37,562 nt of DNA from CAYOLL01 sp964404765 [NCBI: uncultured Gemmatimonadota bacterium]. GTDB taxonomy: Bacteria > 4572-55. Made by a program: the position numbers and the translations under genes. Every line of letters starts with the position of its first letter. Position 1 is the stretch's first letter. The notes under the pieces are model-generated. The model saw only the letters and a program-made list of their open reading frames with translations. It did not search any database and was not told the DNA's origin. Location: the NCBI GenBank assembly GCA_964404765.1, contig CAYOLL010000017.1, positions 1 to 37,562 of the forward strand, in the 5' to 3' direction. This document shows positions 1 through 7,523 of this stretch, piece by piece.

Positions 1-84
1 GTGTGAACTTTTTCGACGATCAAAACCTGACGGGTTTCCAAAACCCGTCAGGTTTAAGTTCACACAAACTTATGCCGAACTGCA
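1..84. repeat. Palindromic repeat B, copy 1 (cut by window edge)
   Basis: The hairpin core pairs AAACCTGACGGGTTT with AAACCCGTCAGGTTT around a short loop. It is flanked by GTGTGAACTT on the left and AAGTTCACAC on the right. Positions 7-84 match 16128-16205 almost base for base, and 25569-25681 is a diverged copy in the opposite orientation. Copy 3 has a second outer arm on the other side, so copy 1 probably extends beyond the left window edge. Confidence 0.85.
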
Positions 85-213
85 CTAATACATAATTTGT
101 CGAAGAATTACATTATACCGTCATTTTGAAAGCAAGTTAGCATTTTGATGAGTTCTTCAAATTTATGAAAAATTAAAATACCATCAGCCGCTTTCTTTGT
201 CAAGAGCCAATTC

Positions 214-362
214 AAATCCGCTAAAGGGCTATGCAGCCCAATTGCCTTTGAAGTCTTTCAAACCGGCAATCGTAAAGGCTTGCATAGCTGATAACCGATA
301 TTGACGGGCAAACACCCTAAATCAGCAAAGTCCGCCCACTCTATCGGAAATTTGGATTTAGC
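214..362. other. Three-way-junction structured element
   Basis: Two hairpins sit inside a closing stem. Hairpin 1 pairs 228-235 with 281-288 (GCTATGCA/TGCATAGC), 236-238 with 277-279, 241-246 with 265-270 (ATTGCC/GGCAAT) and 247-252 with 257-262, closing a 4-nt loop. Hairpin 2 pairs 295-300 with 342-347 (CCGATA/TATCGG) and 306-309 with 334-337. The closing stem is 214-219 with 354-359; an alternative that excludes it is 220-225 with 357-362 (GCTAAA/TTTAGC). There is no ORF here. It may be a structured RNA or a mobile-element end. The strand is unknown. Confidence 0.5.
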
Positions 363-384
363 TGCTTTTTATGAAAGCCTTTTA

Positions 385-625
385 TTGACATCTTATTAAA
401 ATCATTATAAATTCAACAGCAGACTACGATGACAGGCGCTCAAGCTGAAAGTAGATCGTTTATTTTTAAATTGCAAGATTTTGCTAATGCTTTTTTAAGC
501 ACAACCAAATTTCTTTGAATGTTTTAATCTTGCTTGCCGTCATAAAGATTTGAATTCAATATATTTTGCGCTTTCTGACGGCTGTGCCGTTTAGAATACC
601 ATATAATTTGCCGCGGGGGTAGGCT
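385..625 (+). promoter_or_regulatory. Leader region of the HD gene
   Basis: TTGACA at 385-390 is followed after 15 bp by TATAAA at 406-411, a plausible but short-spaced promoter. A second TATAAT lies at 602-607 with no good -35. A perfect palindrome, ACGGC-TGT-GCCGT, lies at 578-590 and could be an operator. The SD-like GGGGG just before the ATG at 626 supports that start. Nothing else coding is visible here. Confidence 0.3.
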
Positions 626-1501
626 ATGTTTAACACAACCCAGGTCATGCTGGACGCTTTTGTCAAACGCTTGCGCGAATCGTATCAACGCGTATATGGC
701 AGCTATAAACTGCAGTATGCAGAAATTGTCGAATGGGCAGCGGGTATGGCCATCGAGAACATTGCCTGCGGTGATGCGCTTTACCACAATGTTGAGCATA
801 CGATTCTGGTGACGTTAGTCGGGCAGGAAATTCTGCGTGGACGGCATCTGCGCGGTGGCGGCGTTTCGTGTGAAGACTGGCTGAACTTTTCTATCTCATT
901 ATTGTGCCATGACATTGGCTACGTCAAAGGCGTTTGTCCGAATGATTCGGTGGAAAAGAATATGTTTGAAACCGGCGTTGAAGGGAAAATGATCATGCTC
1001 TCGCCGGGCTCCTCCGGCGCTGGCTTGACGCCGTATCATGTGGATCGGGCCAAACTGTTTATCGAAAGCCGCTTTAGTGATAAGAACATGTTGGATAAGA
1101 CCGAACGCTGGAACGGCAAGCAAATTATTGACGCGGAAGTCATCAAGCGTAACATCGAGCTGACCCGCTTCCCTGTGCCGGCGGACGAAGACCATACCTC
1201 GACCGAAAGCTTTCCCGGCTTACTGCGAGCCGCCGATCTAATCGGCCAATTAAGCGATCCGCATTATATGCGTAAAATTAATGCGCTCTTTTTTGAGTTT
1301 GAAGAAATGGGCGCAAATCAAGTTCTGGGCTATAAAAATCCGGACGACTTGCGCCGAAACTATCCAAGATTTTACTGGAGCGCCGTTTATCCTTTTATCA
1401 AAACCGCGGCGGATTACTTAAAAGTCACGCAGGAGGGTTCGGACGTCATCGCTAATTTATATGCCAACGTCTTTGTCGTCGAGCACGAGCAGTCCGTCTG
1501 A
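626..1501 (+). CDS. HD-domain metal-dependent phosphohydrolase
   Basis: This 291-residue soluble protein carries an HD-type metal site. The visible residues are His54 and His58 in YHNVEH, the His95-Asp96 pair in CHDIGY, and a later Asp204 in AADLIGQ. The family hydrolyses phosphomono- or diesters, often of nucleotides or cyclic dinucleotides, but the substrate cannot be read from the sequence. There is no receiver, GAF or PAS domain and no signal peptide, so it is probably a free cytoplasmic enzyme. The start follows a G-rich SD. The last 45 bp overlap the 3' end of truA on the other strand. It stands alone on the plus strand. The family call is sure; the function is open. Confidence 0.85.
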   Translation: MFNTTQVMLDAFVKRLRESYQRVYGSYKLQYAEIVEWAAGMAIENIACGDALYHNVEHTILVTLVGQEILRGRHLRGGGVSCEDWLNFSISLLCHDIGYVKGVCPNDSVEKNMFETGVEGKMIMLSPGSSGAGLTPYHVDRAKLFIESRFSDKNMLDKTERWNGKQIIDAEVIKRNIELTRFPVPADEDHTSTESFPGLLRAADLIGQLSDPHYMRKINALFFEFEEMGANQVLGYKNPDDLRRNYPRFYWSAVYPFIKTAADYLKVTQEGSDVIANLYANVFVVEHEQSV

Positions 1502-2233
1502 TTCTTCATATTTCACTTCTACCAGGAAAAGTCCCTGAGCCTGGGCCGTAGGACTGGCTTTACGCCGGTCCTTAGCCGCCAGAATTTCGGCCATTGTTTC
1601 CACCGGTAATTTTCCCTGCCCAATCTCCAGACATGTCCCCACGATAATCCGCACCATCGAATATAAAAAACGATTCGCGCAAACCTCAAACACAAGTAAT
1701 TCGCCCTGCTGCTTCCAAAAAACTTCCCGCACATCCACCCAATGATGGCTGACCGGCGAGCCGCTGGCGCAAAAAGACTGGAACTCATGCCGACCGGCTA
1801 AAGCCTGCGCCGCTTCGTGCATCCGCACGATATCCAGCGGGCTTTTTTCAAAATAGGCATAGCGCCGCAACAACGGCGAAAAGCGCCGCATCACCTGATA
1901 ACGATAGCGCCGCCATTTGGCATCCCGCCGTGAATTAAACGCCAGATCGACTTCCGCCGCATCCACAACCTTGACATCGTCAGGCAGCCAGGCATTTAAG
2001 CCACGTCGGAAAACCTCCGGCGGATGGTCGGACTCGATCCGAAAGTTGGCCGTCTGCCCCAGCGCGTGCACACCGGAATCGGTCCGACCGGCCCCGATCA
2101 GGCTGACTTTTTGCGTGGTCATACGCAAAATGGCGTCTTCTACTACGCCTTGCACAGTGCGATCCCGCGGCTGATATTGCCAGCCGCAAAACTTCGTGCC
2201 TTCATATTCCAGAATGAGTTTGATGTTGCGCAT
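1457..2233 (-). CDS. truA: tRNA pseudouridine synthase A
   Basis: TruA converts uridines 38-40 of the tRNA anticodon stem-loop to pseudouridine. The signature GAGRTDSGVHALGQ contains the catalytic aspartate (residue 52). The N-terminal EYEGTKFCGWQ and C-terminal FLYSMVRIIVGT motifs are also typical. The protein has 258 residues, normal for bacterial TruA. The ATG at 2233 is preferred because the protein then begins directly with the family's first beta strand. An upstream TTG at 2263 would lie inside an inverted repeat. No clear SD precedes the ATG. The 3' end overlaps the HD gene by 45 bp, tail to tail. Confidence 0.96.
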   Translation of the reverse strand: MRNIKLILEYEGTKFCGWQYQPRDRTVQGVVEDAILRMTTQKVSLIGAGRTDSGVHALGQTANFRIESDHPPEVFRRGLNAWLPDDVKVVDAAEVDLAFNSRRDAKWRRYRYQVMRRFSPLLRRYAYFEKSPLDIVRMHEAAQALAGRHEFQSFCASGSPVSHHWVDVREVFWKQQGELLVFEVCANRFLYSMVRIIVGTCLEIGQGKLPVETMAEILAAKDRRKASPTAQAQGLFLVEVKYEESDGLLVLDDKDVGI

Positions 2234-2253
2234 AGTGTTGTTTGGGAATCGGC

Positions 2254-2322
2254 GGAGCAGCAAACTTCAGTTTGTAAGTAATTGCACAGGCATAACACTT
2301 GCAAACTGAAGTTTGCTATTCC
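2254..2322. repeat. Inverted repeat C in the truA leader
   Basis: The left arm GCAAACTTCAGTTTG and right arm CAAACTGAAGTTTGC, with extended flanks GGAGCAG and CTATTCC, form a long near-perfect palindrome around a 17-bp centre. Each arm is itself partly self-complementary. The same unit occurs as a tandem cluster at 18933-19060. It lies immediately upstream of truA. Confidence 0.8.
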
Positions 2323-2349
2323 AATATTTTAAACGTCGTATCGGGCAAA

Positions 2350-2673
2350 TCAAAATACCTGACCGGCGCGGACGTAAGGGATCAGCAGCCCATCGCCGGT
2401 TTCCAGCTCGTCCGGACTGAGCAAAAGAACGTCCAACGGCAGCACAAATTTTTTGATGGTTTGAATCTTAGCCGCGGCAATGAGCGACGCCCGTTCAAAT
2501 ATGGTTTTGCCAATGAAATCTTCTGACACAATGGCCAGGTCAATATCACTTTCAACGGTCGCCGTGCCTTTAGCCTGTGAACCAAACAAAACAATTCCAG
2601 ATACATGCAAACCATTGGCCGCAAGGCATTCTTTGAAAAAACGAATCAATTCTACAATTGTGTTTTGAGCCAT
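2350..2673 (-). CDS. MNT-type nucleotidyltransferase (antitoxin-like)
   Basis: This 107-residue minimal nucleotidyltransferase of the pol-beta superfamily has the GSQAKGTATVESDIDLAIV signature: Gly31-Ser32, metal-binding Asp43 and Asp45, and probably a third Asp81 in LPLDVLLL. In MNT/HEPN modules such a protein can act as an antitoxin by nucleotidylating the HEPN partner. All three metal ligands are present, so it may be active. The start codon lies inside the end of the upstream HEPN gene (22-bp overlap), which indicates translational coupling. The pair may also act outside a toxin-antitoxin role. The family is sure; the role is inferred. Confidence 0.9.
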   Translation of the reverse strand: MAQNTIVELIRFFKECLAANGLHVSGIVLFGSQAKGTATVESDIDLAIVSEDFIGKTIFERASLIAAAKIQTIKKFVLPLDVLLLSPDELETGDGLLIPYVRAGQVF

Positions 2674-3029
2674 GTCAAGACCTCCTTGCTTTTTTTGAAG
2701 GCGTCTTTTGTTTGATCTTTCGTGAACAGGGCTTGAATTTGTTGCAAAGTATCCGGGTAGCGAGTGGGAACGCTCAAATCGGATAAAATTGAAACAAAAG
2801 TCTGTAAATTGAGCGGCATCGTCAGTCCAAGCTTGGCCACAAAATAATCCAAACTATGCAGTTTGGGCGGTTCTTTGATAAACTGCTTTGTGTAAAGCCC
2901 TTTCAACGCCTTTTCCAGCGCCAGATGGCACATGAAGATCACATAAAAGTAACGGCCGCTGCGATACATGGTTTTAGCCGTATCCAAATCGTACTCGGCC
3001 TGGGCAAACCATTCCTCGGGTGATTTCAT
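2652..3029 (-). CDS. HEPN domain protein, partner of the MNT gene
   Basis: This small helical HEPN protein (125 residues from the ATG at 3029) has an N-terminal W..QAEYDL..A pattern, EKALKGL at 39-45, His58 in HSLDYF, and RYPD at 90-93. This is the subfamily commonly paired with a minimal nucleotidyltransferase. The R-x4-6-H ribonuclease motif of toxic HEPN proteins is not visible: the only Arg/His pair near the right place is eight residues apart. The ATG at 3029 is chosen over 3035 because GGAG is 9 nt away, compared with 3. The next gene overlaps by 22 bp. Confidence 0.85.
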   Translation of the reverse strand: MKSPEEWFAQAEYDLDTAKTMYRSGRYFYVIFMCHLALEKALKGLYTKQFIKEPPKLHSLDYFVAKLGLTMPLNLQTFVSILSDLSVPTRYPDTLQQIQALFTKDQTKDAFKKSKEVLTWLKTQL

Positions 3030-3057
3030 CGGCATACTCTCCGGGTAACGGTTTACA

Positions 3058-4137
3058 TTACTTTTTAATCCGCGCCGCCACGACCTTCACCAATCCCTCC
3101 GCGCCGTGCAACAAGACCTCGAAAGCGGGCAGGCCGACGGCCATTTCGATGGCGCGACAAACGTGGGGGATTTCTTCAGGCTTTAAATCTTCGTGGTTGA
3201 CGGTAATGGCCGCCACCGGCTTGCCGGACAGCAGCTCAATCGCTTGAATTTGCACGGCCAACGGCTGAATCGGATAACCGGGAAAACCGTCGTAATCCTT
3301 ACGTGCCGGAGCGTGTTGCAAAATGACGATATCCGGGCGACCGCCGGCCAGAATCTCGAAGCCGCCGGGATAGGCCGGGTTCATCAAACTGCCCTGGCCT
3401 TCGATCACGACCACGTCCGGTTTGGCTTCGGTCCAGGCCGACCAAACGGCGTGTTCGATCTCACCGGAGACAAAGTCGTTGATCAGCGAATCCATGACCA
3501 GACTGTAGGGCGTGCCTTGCATCCAGCCGGTTTGGCCGGTGCCGATCATCTCCGCCTTGAAGCCGGCGGCGCGCAGGCCGTGCACCAGAATCCAGGCCGT
3601 CGTGCGCTTGCCCAGGGCCGAATCTGTCCCCAGCACAGCGACTTTAAGCGCCTTGACTTCCTCGATTTTACCGCTAAAAAAGTGCAGTTGCGACCGATGC
3701 GGCGGCTTGCGAATATCGCGGATTCGCGCCCCGGTGCGGGCGGAAATTGCCGTCATGTCGGCATCTTCAGATAAAAAATCATGCAGGCCGCAGTCCACAT
3801 GCAAGCCTTGCTCCAACGCCAGTCTGGCATCGGCGCGAGCGACTGGGCTCAATCGTCCGCCGTCGGGGGCTAAACCAACAACAAAATGGGTGGCAGGTTT
3901 GCCGGCGGTTTTGGCCGCGGCAATGGCTTGCTCCAATTTGGCAAAAACAGGGATGTTCTTGGCGACGCCATCCAAAACTTCTGCGGCATCACGGCCGGCG
4001 TGGCGCGTGTCAATGACCGAGAGCACATCGTAGCGGCGGGTAAAGCGCACTAAACCATGCGCAGTTTTGCCATTTGGCGTGTTAAAAGCGCCTTCGCAAT
4101 AAACGATGGCGTTGCCGTCAAGCGGTTGGGTAGACAT
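3058..4137 (-). CDS. DUF1611 family P-loop protein (DgcN-like)
   Basis: This 359-residue protein has a Rossmann-like N-terminal half and a C-terminal P-loop domain. The loop is GTDSALGKRT at 170-179, followed by EGQGSLMNPAY at 246-256. Characterised members of DUF1611, such as DgcN, take part in D-glutamate catabolism and N-acetylation, usually beside an enolase-superfamily epimerase. Here the upstream neighbour on the same strand is instead a PLP enzyme, 66 bp away, suggesting the two act on one amino-acid substrate. A strong AAGGAG SD supports the start. The family call is firm; substrate and reaction are inferred. Confidence 0.85.
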   Translation of the reverse strand: MSTQPLDGNAIVYCEGAFNTPNGKTAHGLVRFTRRYDVLSVIDTRHAGRDAAEVLDGVAKNIPVFAKLEQAIAAAKTAGKPATHFVVGLAPDGGRLSPVARADARLALEQGLHVDCGLHDFLSEDADMTAISARTGARIRDIRKPPHRSQLHFFSGKIEEVKALKVAVLGTDSALGKRTTAWILVHGLRAAGFKAEMIGTGQTGWMQGTPYSLVMDSLINDFVSGEIEHAVWSAWTEAKPDVVVIEGQGSLMNPAYPGGFEILAGGRPDIVILQHAPARKDYDGFPGYPIQPLAVQIQAIELLSGKPVAAITVNHEDLKPEEIPHVCRAIEMAVGLPAFEVLLHGAEGLVKVVAARIKK

Positions 4138-4203
4138 CAGATTCTCCTTGGTTTATCGATCACAATATTAGAACACGGATTTTCACGAACGGTTGCACAA
4201 TTT

Positions 4204-5424
4204 TTAAGACTTCCGGCCGGTCAATACAACCACATAACGATCACCCGGCAAAGGCTCTTTATGATGCCGTTCCACCAGGGCAATCAGTCCGGCGGTCGAA
4301 GCGGGCAGCACGTTCAAGCCTTCTTTTTCGCGCAGAAGTTTGGCAAAAGCCAGCATCTTCTTATCGGTCGCATCTGCCGCCCAGCCGCCTGTTTGCCGGA
4401 TTGCACCAAGGGCATGATCTCCGTCAATGGAGCGCCAATTGATGAGCGGTTCATTGATTTTGGTCTCGCGGATGCGATCCGGGTGAAGCTCCTCGCAACG
4501 CGGCAAGTTCTTCAGAAAAGCTTGCGTGATGGGATTTTTGCCAAAAGACGATCCGGCCACCATGCGCGGAATACGCGACGTTTTACCGCGTCGATACAGG
4601 CTGACAAAGCCTTTGTAAATCCCGGCCAGCGTTGTACCGTTGGAAACAGGGGCGGCAATGGCCACCGGCGCGTCTTTCAATTCGTCGTAGATTTCGTGGG
4701 CAATAAAGCCGTAGGCGCGGAGTTGGAGGTTCACATTGTCGCCGCCGGGGTTGGCGTCGTAGTAGTCGTTACGGTGAGCGGATTTTTGGGAGACTTCCAC
4801 CGCGTGTTCGTAGTCGCCGGGCACACGCACAATTTTTGCGCCAAGCTCGACCATTTCGCCCACACGCTGGGCGTGATACGTTTCGGGGATGTAGATGACG
4901 CAGGGCAGGCCGGCTAACGACGCGGCCAAGGCAATAGCCACGCCATAGTTACCACATGTCGCGACCGTGATGGTTTCAAAGCCGCGCCGCATGGCGTCCA
5001 TGGCCTGGGCAAAGGCGATGCGGTCTTTTTGGGTGCCGGTGGGATTGCCGCCTTCAAACTTGAGAAAGATTTGGCGCAGCCCGACTTCCCGTTCCAGATT
5101 GCGGGCTCTTACAAAGTGGGTGTCGCCGACTTCCGAATCAATAATATCTTCATAAGCTTCCAGGCGGTCTTTGAGTTCATAGTGCGGATCGGCGGCGATT
5201 TGGCGGAGCAGTTCAACTTCTTTGGAGACTTCCGGGATTGTGCCCGAAGCGCCATCAAGCATATCATACGGCAGTTCTCCGGGCTTGCCGTTGATGGCAC
5301 GGATATCAAACGGCGGTGGGGTATACCCGTTACCGTTTACAGTTAATGTGGGACTGGGGGGCTTGCCTTCGGTAGATTCGGGCAAGCGACTGGGGGGTTC
5401 GAGTGCATTCGATTCTTGACGCAT
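4204..5424 (-). CDS. Threonine synthase-like PLP-dependent enzyme
   Basis: This fold-type II PLP enzyme has 406 residues. The motif GGNPTGTQKDR places the Schiff-base lysine at residue 133. ATCGNYGVAIA (155-165) matches the family's substrate/carboxylate-binding loop, and SNGTTLAG is a glycine-rich cofactor loop. Relatives include threonine synthase, serine/threonine dehydratase and diaminopropionate lyase, and the exact reaction cannot be decided. Residues 1-40 are rich in Pro, Ser and Gly and look disordered, an unusual extension. SD GGAGG precedes the ATG. The gene lies just upstream of the DUF1611 gene in the same direction, so the two are probably co-transcribed. No homoserine-pathway genes are nearby, which argues against a housekeeping ThrC. 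Confidence 0.85.
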   Translation of the reverse strand: MRQESNALEPPSRLPESTEGKPPSPTLTVNGNGYTPPPFDIRAINGKPGELPYDMLDGASGTIPEVSKEVELLRQIAADPHYELKDRLEAYEDIIDSEVGDTHFVRARNLEREVGLRQIFLKFEGGNPTGTQKDRIAFAQAMDAMRRGFETITVATCGNYGVAIALAASLAGLPCVIYIPETYHAQRVGEMVELGAKIVRVPGDYEHAVEVSQKSAHRNDYYDANPGGDNVNLQLRAYGFIAHEIYDELKDAPVAIAAPVSNGTTLAGIYKGFVSLYRRGKTSRIPRMVAGSSFGKNPITQAFLKNLPRCEELHPDRIRETKINEPLINWRSIDGDHALGAIRQTGGWAADATDKKMLAFAKLLREKEGLNVLPASTAGLIALVERHHKEPLPGDRYVVVLTGRKS

Positions 5425-5474
5425 GAGATTCCTCCGGGAGTTGAGTTAGAAAATAAAACAAGTTTTTTTGACGC

Positions 5475-6581
5475 TTATTTCCCAAGTTTTTGCTTTAATT
5501 CCTTATACAAGTCATCCAGTTCGCTCTTAATGTCATTAAAGTTATCAATCGGATTTTCCAGCTCGGCATCCTTATCCCGTTTGGGAACCATTTTGAGAGC
5601 ATCATCCGCGACTTTGAAAGCCTCGTCAGACTTTCCATGGTGGTACAAAGCGTTGGCAATCCAGTATTTGCACTCAATCTGATAACCAATTGACGGGTAT
5701 TTGTAACTTTCCAGTTGGCTTAGAACCTGCCGAAAACTTTTTTCGGCCTCGACCCATTTATCATTTTGCACATCCAACCGTCCCCGCATGTACAACGCCG
5801 GCAAAACCGGGGAGCTGGTTCGATTAAACACAATTTGATTTAATTGGGCGGCTTTATCAAACTCTTTATGATCGTAATAAGCGATAATTAAGCCGAACGT
5901 TGCCTCCACCGAGCAGTAGCGTCCATGATCAATGGAAAAGCGAATCTGGTCCAACCCCAAATCACGCCGATCCTTCATCCAAAAAGCGATGACGCGCAAA
6001 AAACTGGACTTGGCTGTCCGCCAATAGTGATAGGTGCCAATACCCAGATAGCAGTCATACAATTCCGGCAATTTGTCCAGCGCTTTTTCAAAGTTGCCCA
6101 CGCCCTTGTTGCCGTCTGTGTAGGCTCCGATCCAGTTATGCTGCCGAAAACGATGAAAACCACGATAGCCATAGGCTGCGCCTACATAAAAATTAAGCCA
6201 GGGGTCATCCTTTTCTTTTTCCAGCATGACGTTGCCTTTATCGATCGCTTTTTGAACATTCTCTTCCAGCTCTTTTTGAAACTTGTTGAAGCGATAGCTG
6301 CTCATCCAGCTTTGTAATGTGGCGGCCTTGTAAAAAAATGGCGCGGGATGATCGGGATTCGTTTTCTGCAGACTGTCAAAGAGCGCCGACGCCAATTCGT
6401 ATTGGTCGCTGAAGACATAATCCAGGCCACGCGCTAACGGCTCATCAAAGCGCTTATCGGCCGGCGCGCGAACACCCTCGGCAGCTTTTGGAATATCCGT
6501 CCGCGCCTGGACGCTATACGGCCCGCTTATGATAAAAAAAAGCGCCAGCCAACACATAGAACACGTATACATTTTTTTCAT
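5475..6581 (-). CDS. Secreted TPR-repeat protein
   Basis: This 368-residue protein begins with a hydrophobic signal sequence (cleavage probably after SVQA, about residue 26) and continues with helical tetratricopeptide-like repeats. Examples are the segments around DQYELASALFDSLQKTNPDHP and the C-terminal NALYHHGKSDEAFKVADDAL. It should be periplasmic or envelope-associated and act in protein-protein contacts. The ATG at 6581 is chosen because GAGG lies 6 nt upstream and the signal peptide starts there. It is the last gene after pspA (31-bp gap) and a YbjN-like gene. No enzymatic motif is visible. Confidence 0.85.
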   Translation of the reverse strand: MKKMYTCSMCWLALFFIISGPYSVQARTDIPKAAEGVRAPADKRFDEPLARGLDYVFSDQYELASALFDSLQKTNPDHPAPFFYKAATLQSWMSSYRFNKFQKELEENVQKAIDKGNVMLEKEKDDPWLNFYVGAAYGYRGFHRFRQHNWIGAYTDGNKGVGNFEKALDKLPELYDCYLGIGTYHYWRTAKSSFLRVIAFWMKDRRDLGLDQIRFSIDHGRYCSVEATFGLIIAYYDHKEFDKAAQLNQIVFNRTSSPVLPALYMRGRLDVQNDKWVEAEKSFRQVLSQLESYKYPSIGYQIECKYWIANALYHHGKSDEAFKVADDALKMVPKRDKDAELENPIDNFNDIKSELDDLYKELKQKLGK

Positions 6582-6612
6582 TAAAAACCTCAGCTTGGGG
6601 ATCGGTAGACGG

Positions 6613-7383
6613 TTAATTGGTAGCAGGCGCGGTTGGGACCGCGTTTTCCGGCAGTTTTGGCGGTTGCGCGGACGGAGCAATGCCTAATTTGGATTTCAAT
6701 GCTGCCAATGAATCCTGCACTTCCGGCGATGCGCCGCTGGCTAAGGCTTTGTTGATTTCCGTATCGGTCGTCGTCGTGCCAAGCATGGCCACTTCACCAT
6801 AAGCTTCTGCCAGCGATTCTTCTTCCTTTACTTTGGTCTTCATCTTTTCCAGCATGGCGACGGTGCCGGATGTATCGACCTGTGACAATTGCCGGTTGAT
6901 CTTCTTCATGGAGTCGGCGGTTTTGGCGCGGGCTCTGAGGGTAATCAACTCATTATCATATTGATTAATAGTTTGCTTCAGTTTCTGCACGTTGGCCTGC
7001 AGCTTGTCCGCCATCAATTGTTGCTGCTCAAAGTTACGGCGGGATTCCAGGGCCAGCCTGCCGCATTCCTCTTTTCGCTTGAGCGCCTCAGTCGCCAGGC
7101 GCTCGGCCTCAACCTGGCTTAGCTCCCCTTTTTGCATCTTCTGCAATAGCAACATGGCTTTGCGCTCGTATTCATCGGCTTGCTTTTGGTGGTCATCGCC
7201 GTCCTGCCGCATCCGTACGACCAGCGCCTTGACTTCCGCCAGACTATGCAGAGATGATTGCAGATCGGTTTTAAGATCACGGATGCCTTGCTCGGTCATT
7301 TTAATCGGGCTCTCCAGCGTATCAACCGCCGAATGCGCTTCCGATTGAAAAATTTTAAAGATACGGCTAAAAATTCCGGCCAT
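6613..7383 (-). CDS. pspA: PspA/IM30 family membrane-stress protein
   Basis: This 256-residue, almost entirely helical coiled-coil protein begins MAGIFSRIFKIFQSEAHS, the amphipathic membrane-binding helix of PspA/IM30. The conserved M.Q.I.DL region follows, then long heptad-rich helices to about residue 215. The family forms ESCRT-III-like assemblies that protect or remodel the inner membrane. A Pro/Ala-rich tail of about 20 residues at the C terminus is extra to E. coli PspA. The ATG at 7383 has a GGAGG SD; an upstream in-frame start is less likely. The transcriptional activator PspF and the PspB/C partners are absent. Its neighbours are YbjN-like and TPR genes. Confidence 0.92.
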   Translation of the reverse strand: MAGIFSRIFKIFQSEAHSAVDTLESPIKMTEQGIRDLKTDLQSSLHSLAEVKALVVRMRQDGDDHQKQADEYERKAMLLLQKMQKGELSQVEAERLATEALKRKEECGRLALESRRNFEQQQLMADKLQANVQKLKQTINQYDNELITLRARAKTADSMKKINRQLSQVDTSGTVAMLEKMKTKVKEEESLAEAYGEVAMLGTTTTDTEINKALASGASPEVQDSLAALKSKLGIAPSAQPPKLPENAVPTAPATN

Positions 7384-7523
7384 TTTTTCCTCCAACTCAG
7401 GTAAAGATTTCCCAAACCCGAAAGATCTGGAAAATCCAAGTTAACGTTTGCTGTAAGTGACAAATCGTCCAGCCGCCTAAAGGCCAAACGCTCCGGTGCT
7501 TGCCTCTCTTTGACGGGAAATCC

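Noticed and set aside
2234-2263. TTG start extending TruA by ten residues
   Set aside because: The added residues come from repeat C and are absent from the family; the ATG at 2233 matches the family N terminus.
2024-2281. Plus-strand frames inside truA
   Set aside because: They lie antisense to a clear truA with all its motifs and have no ribosome-binding site.
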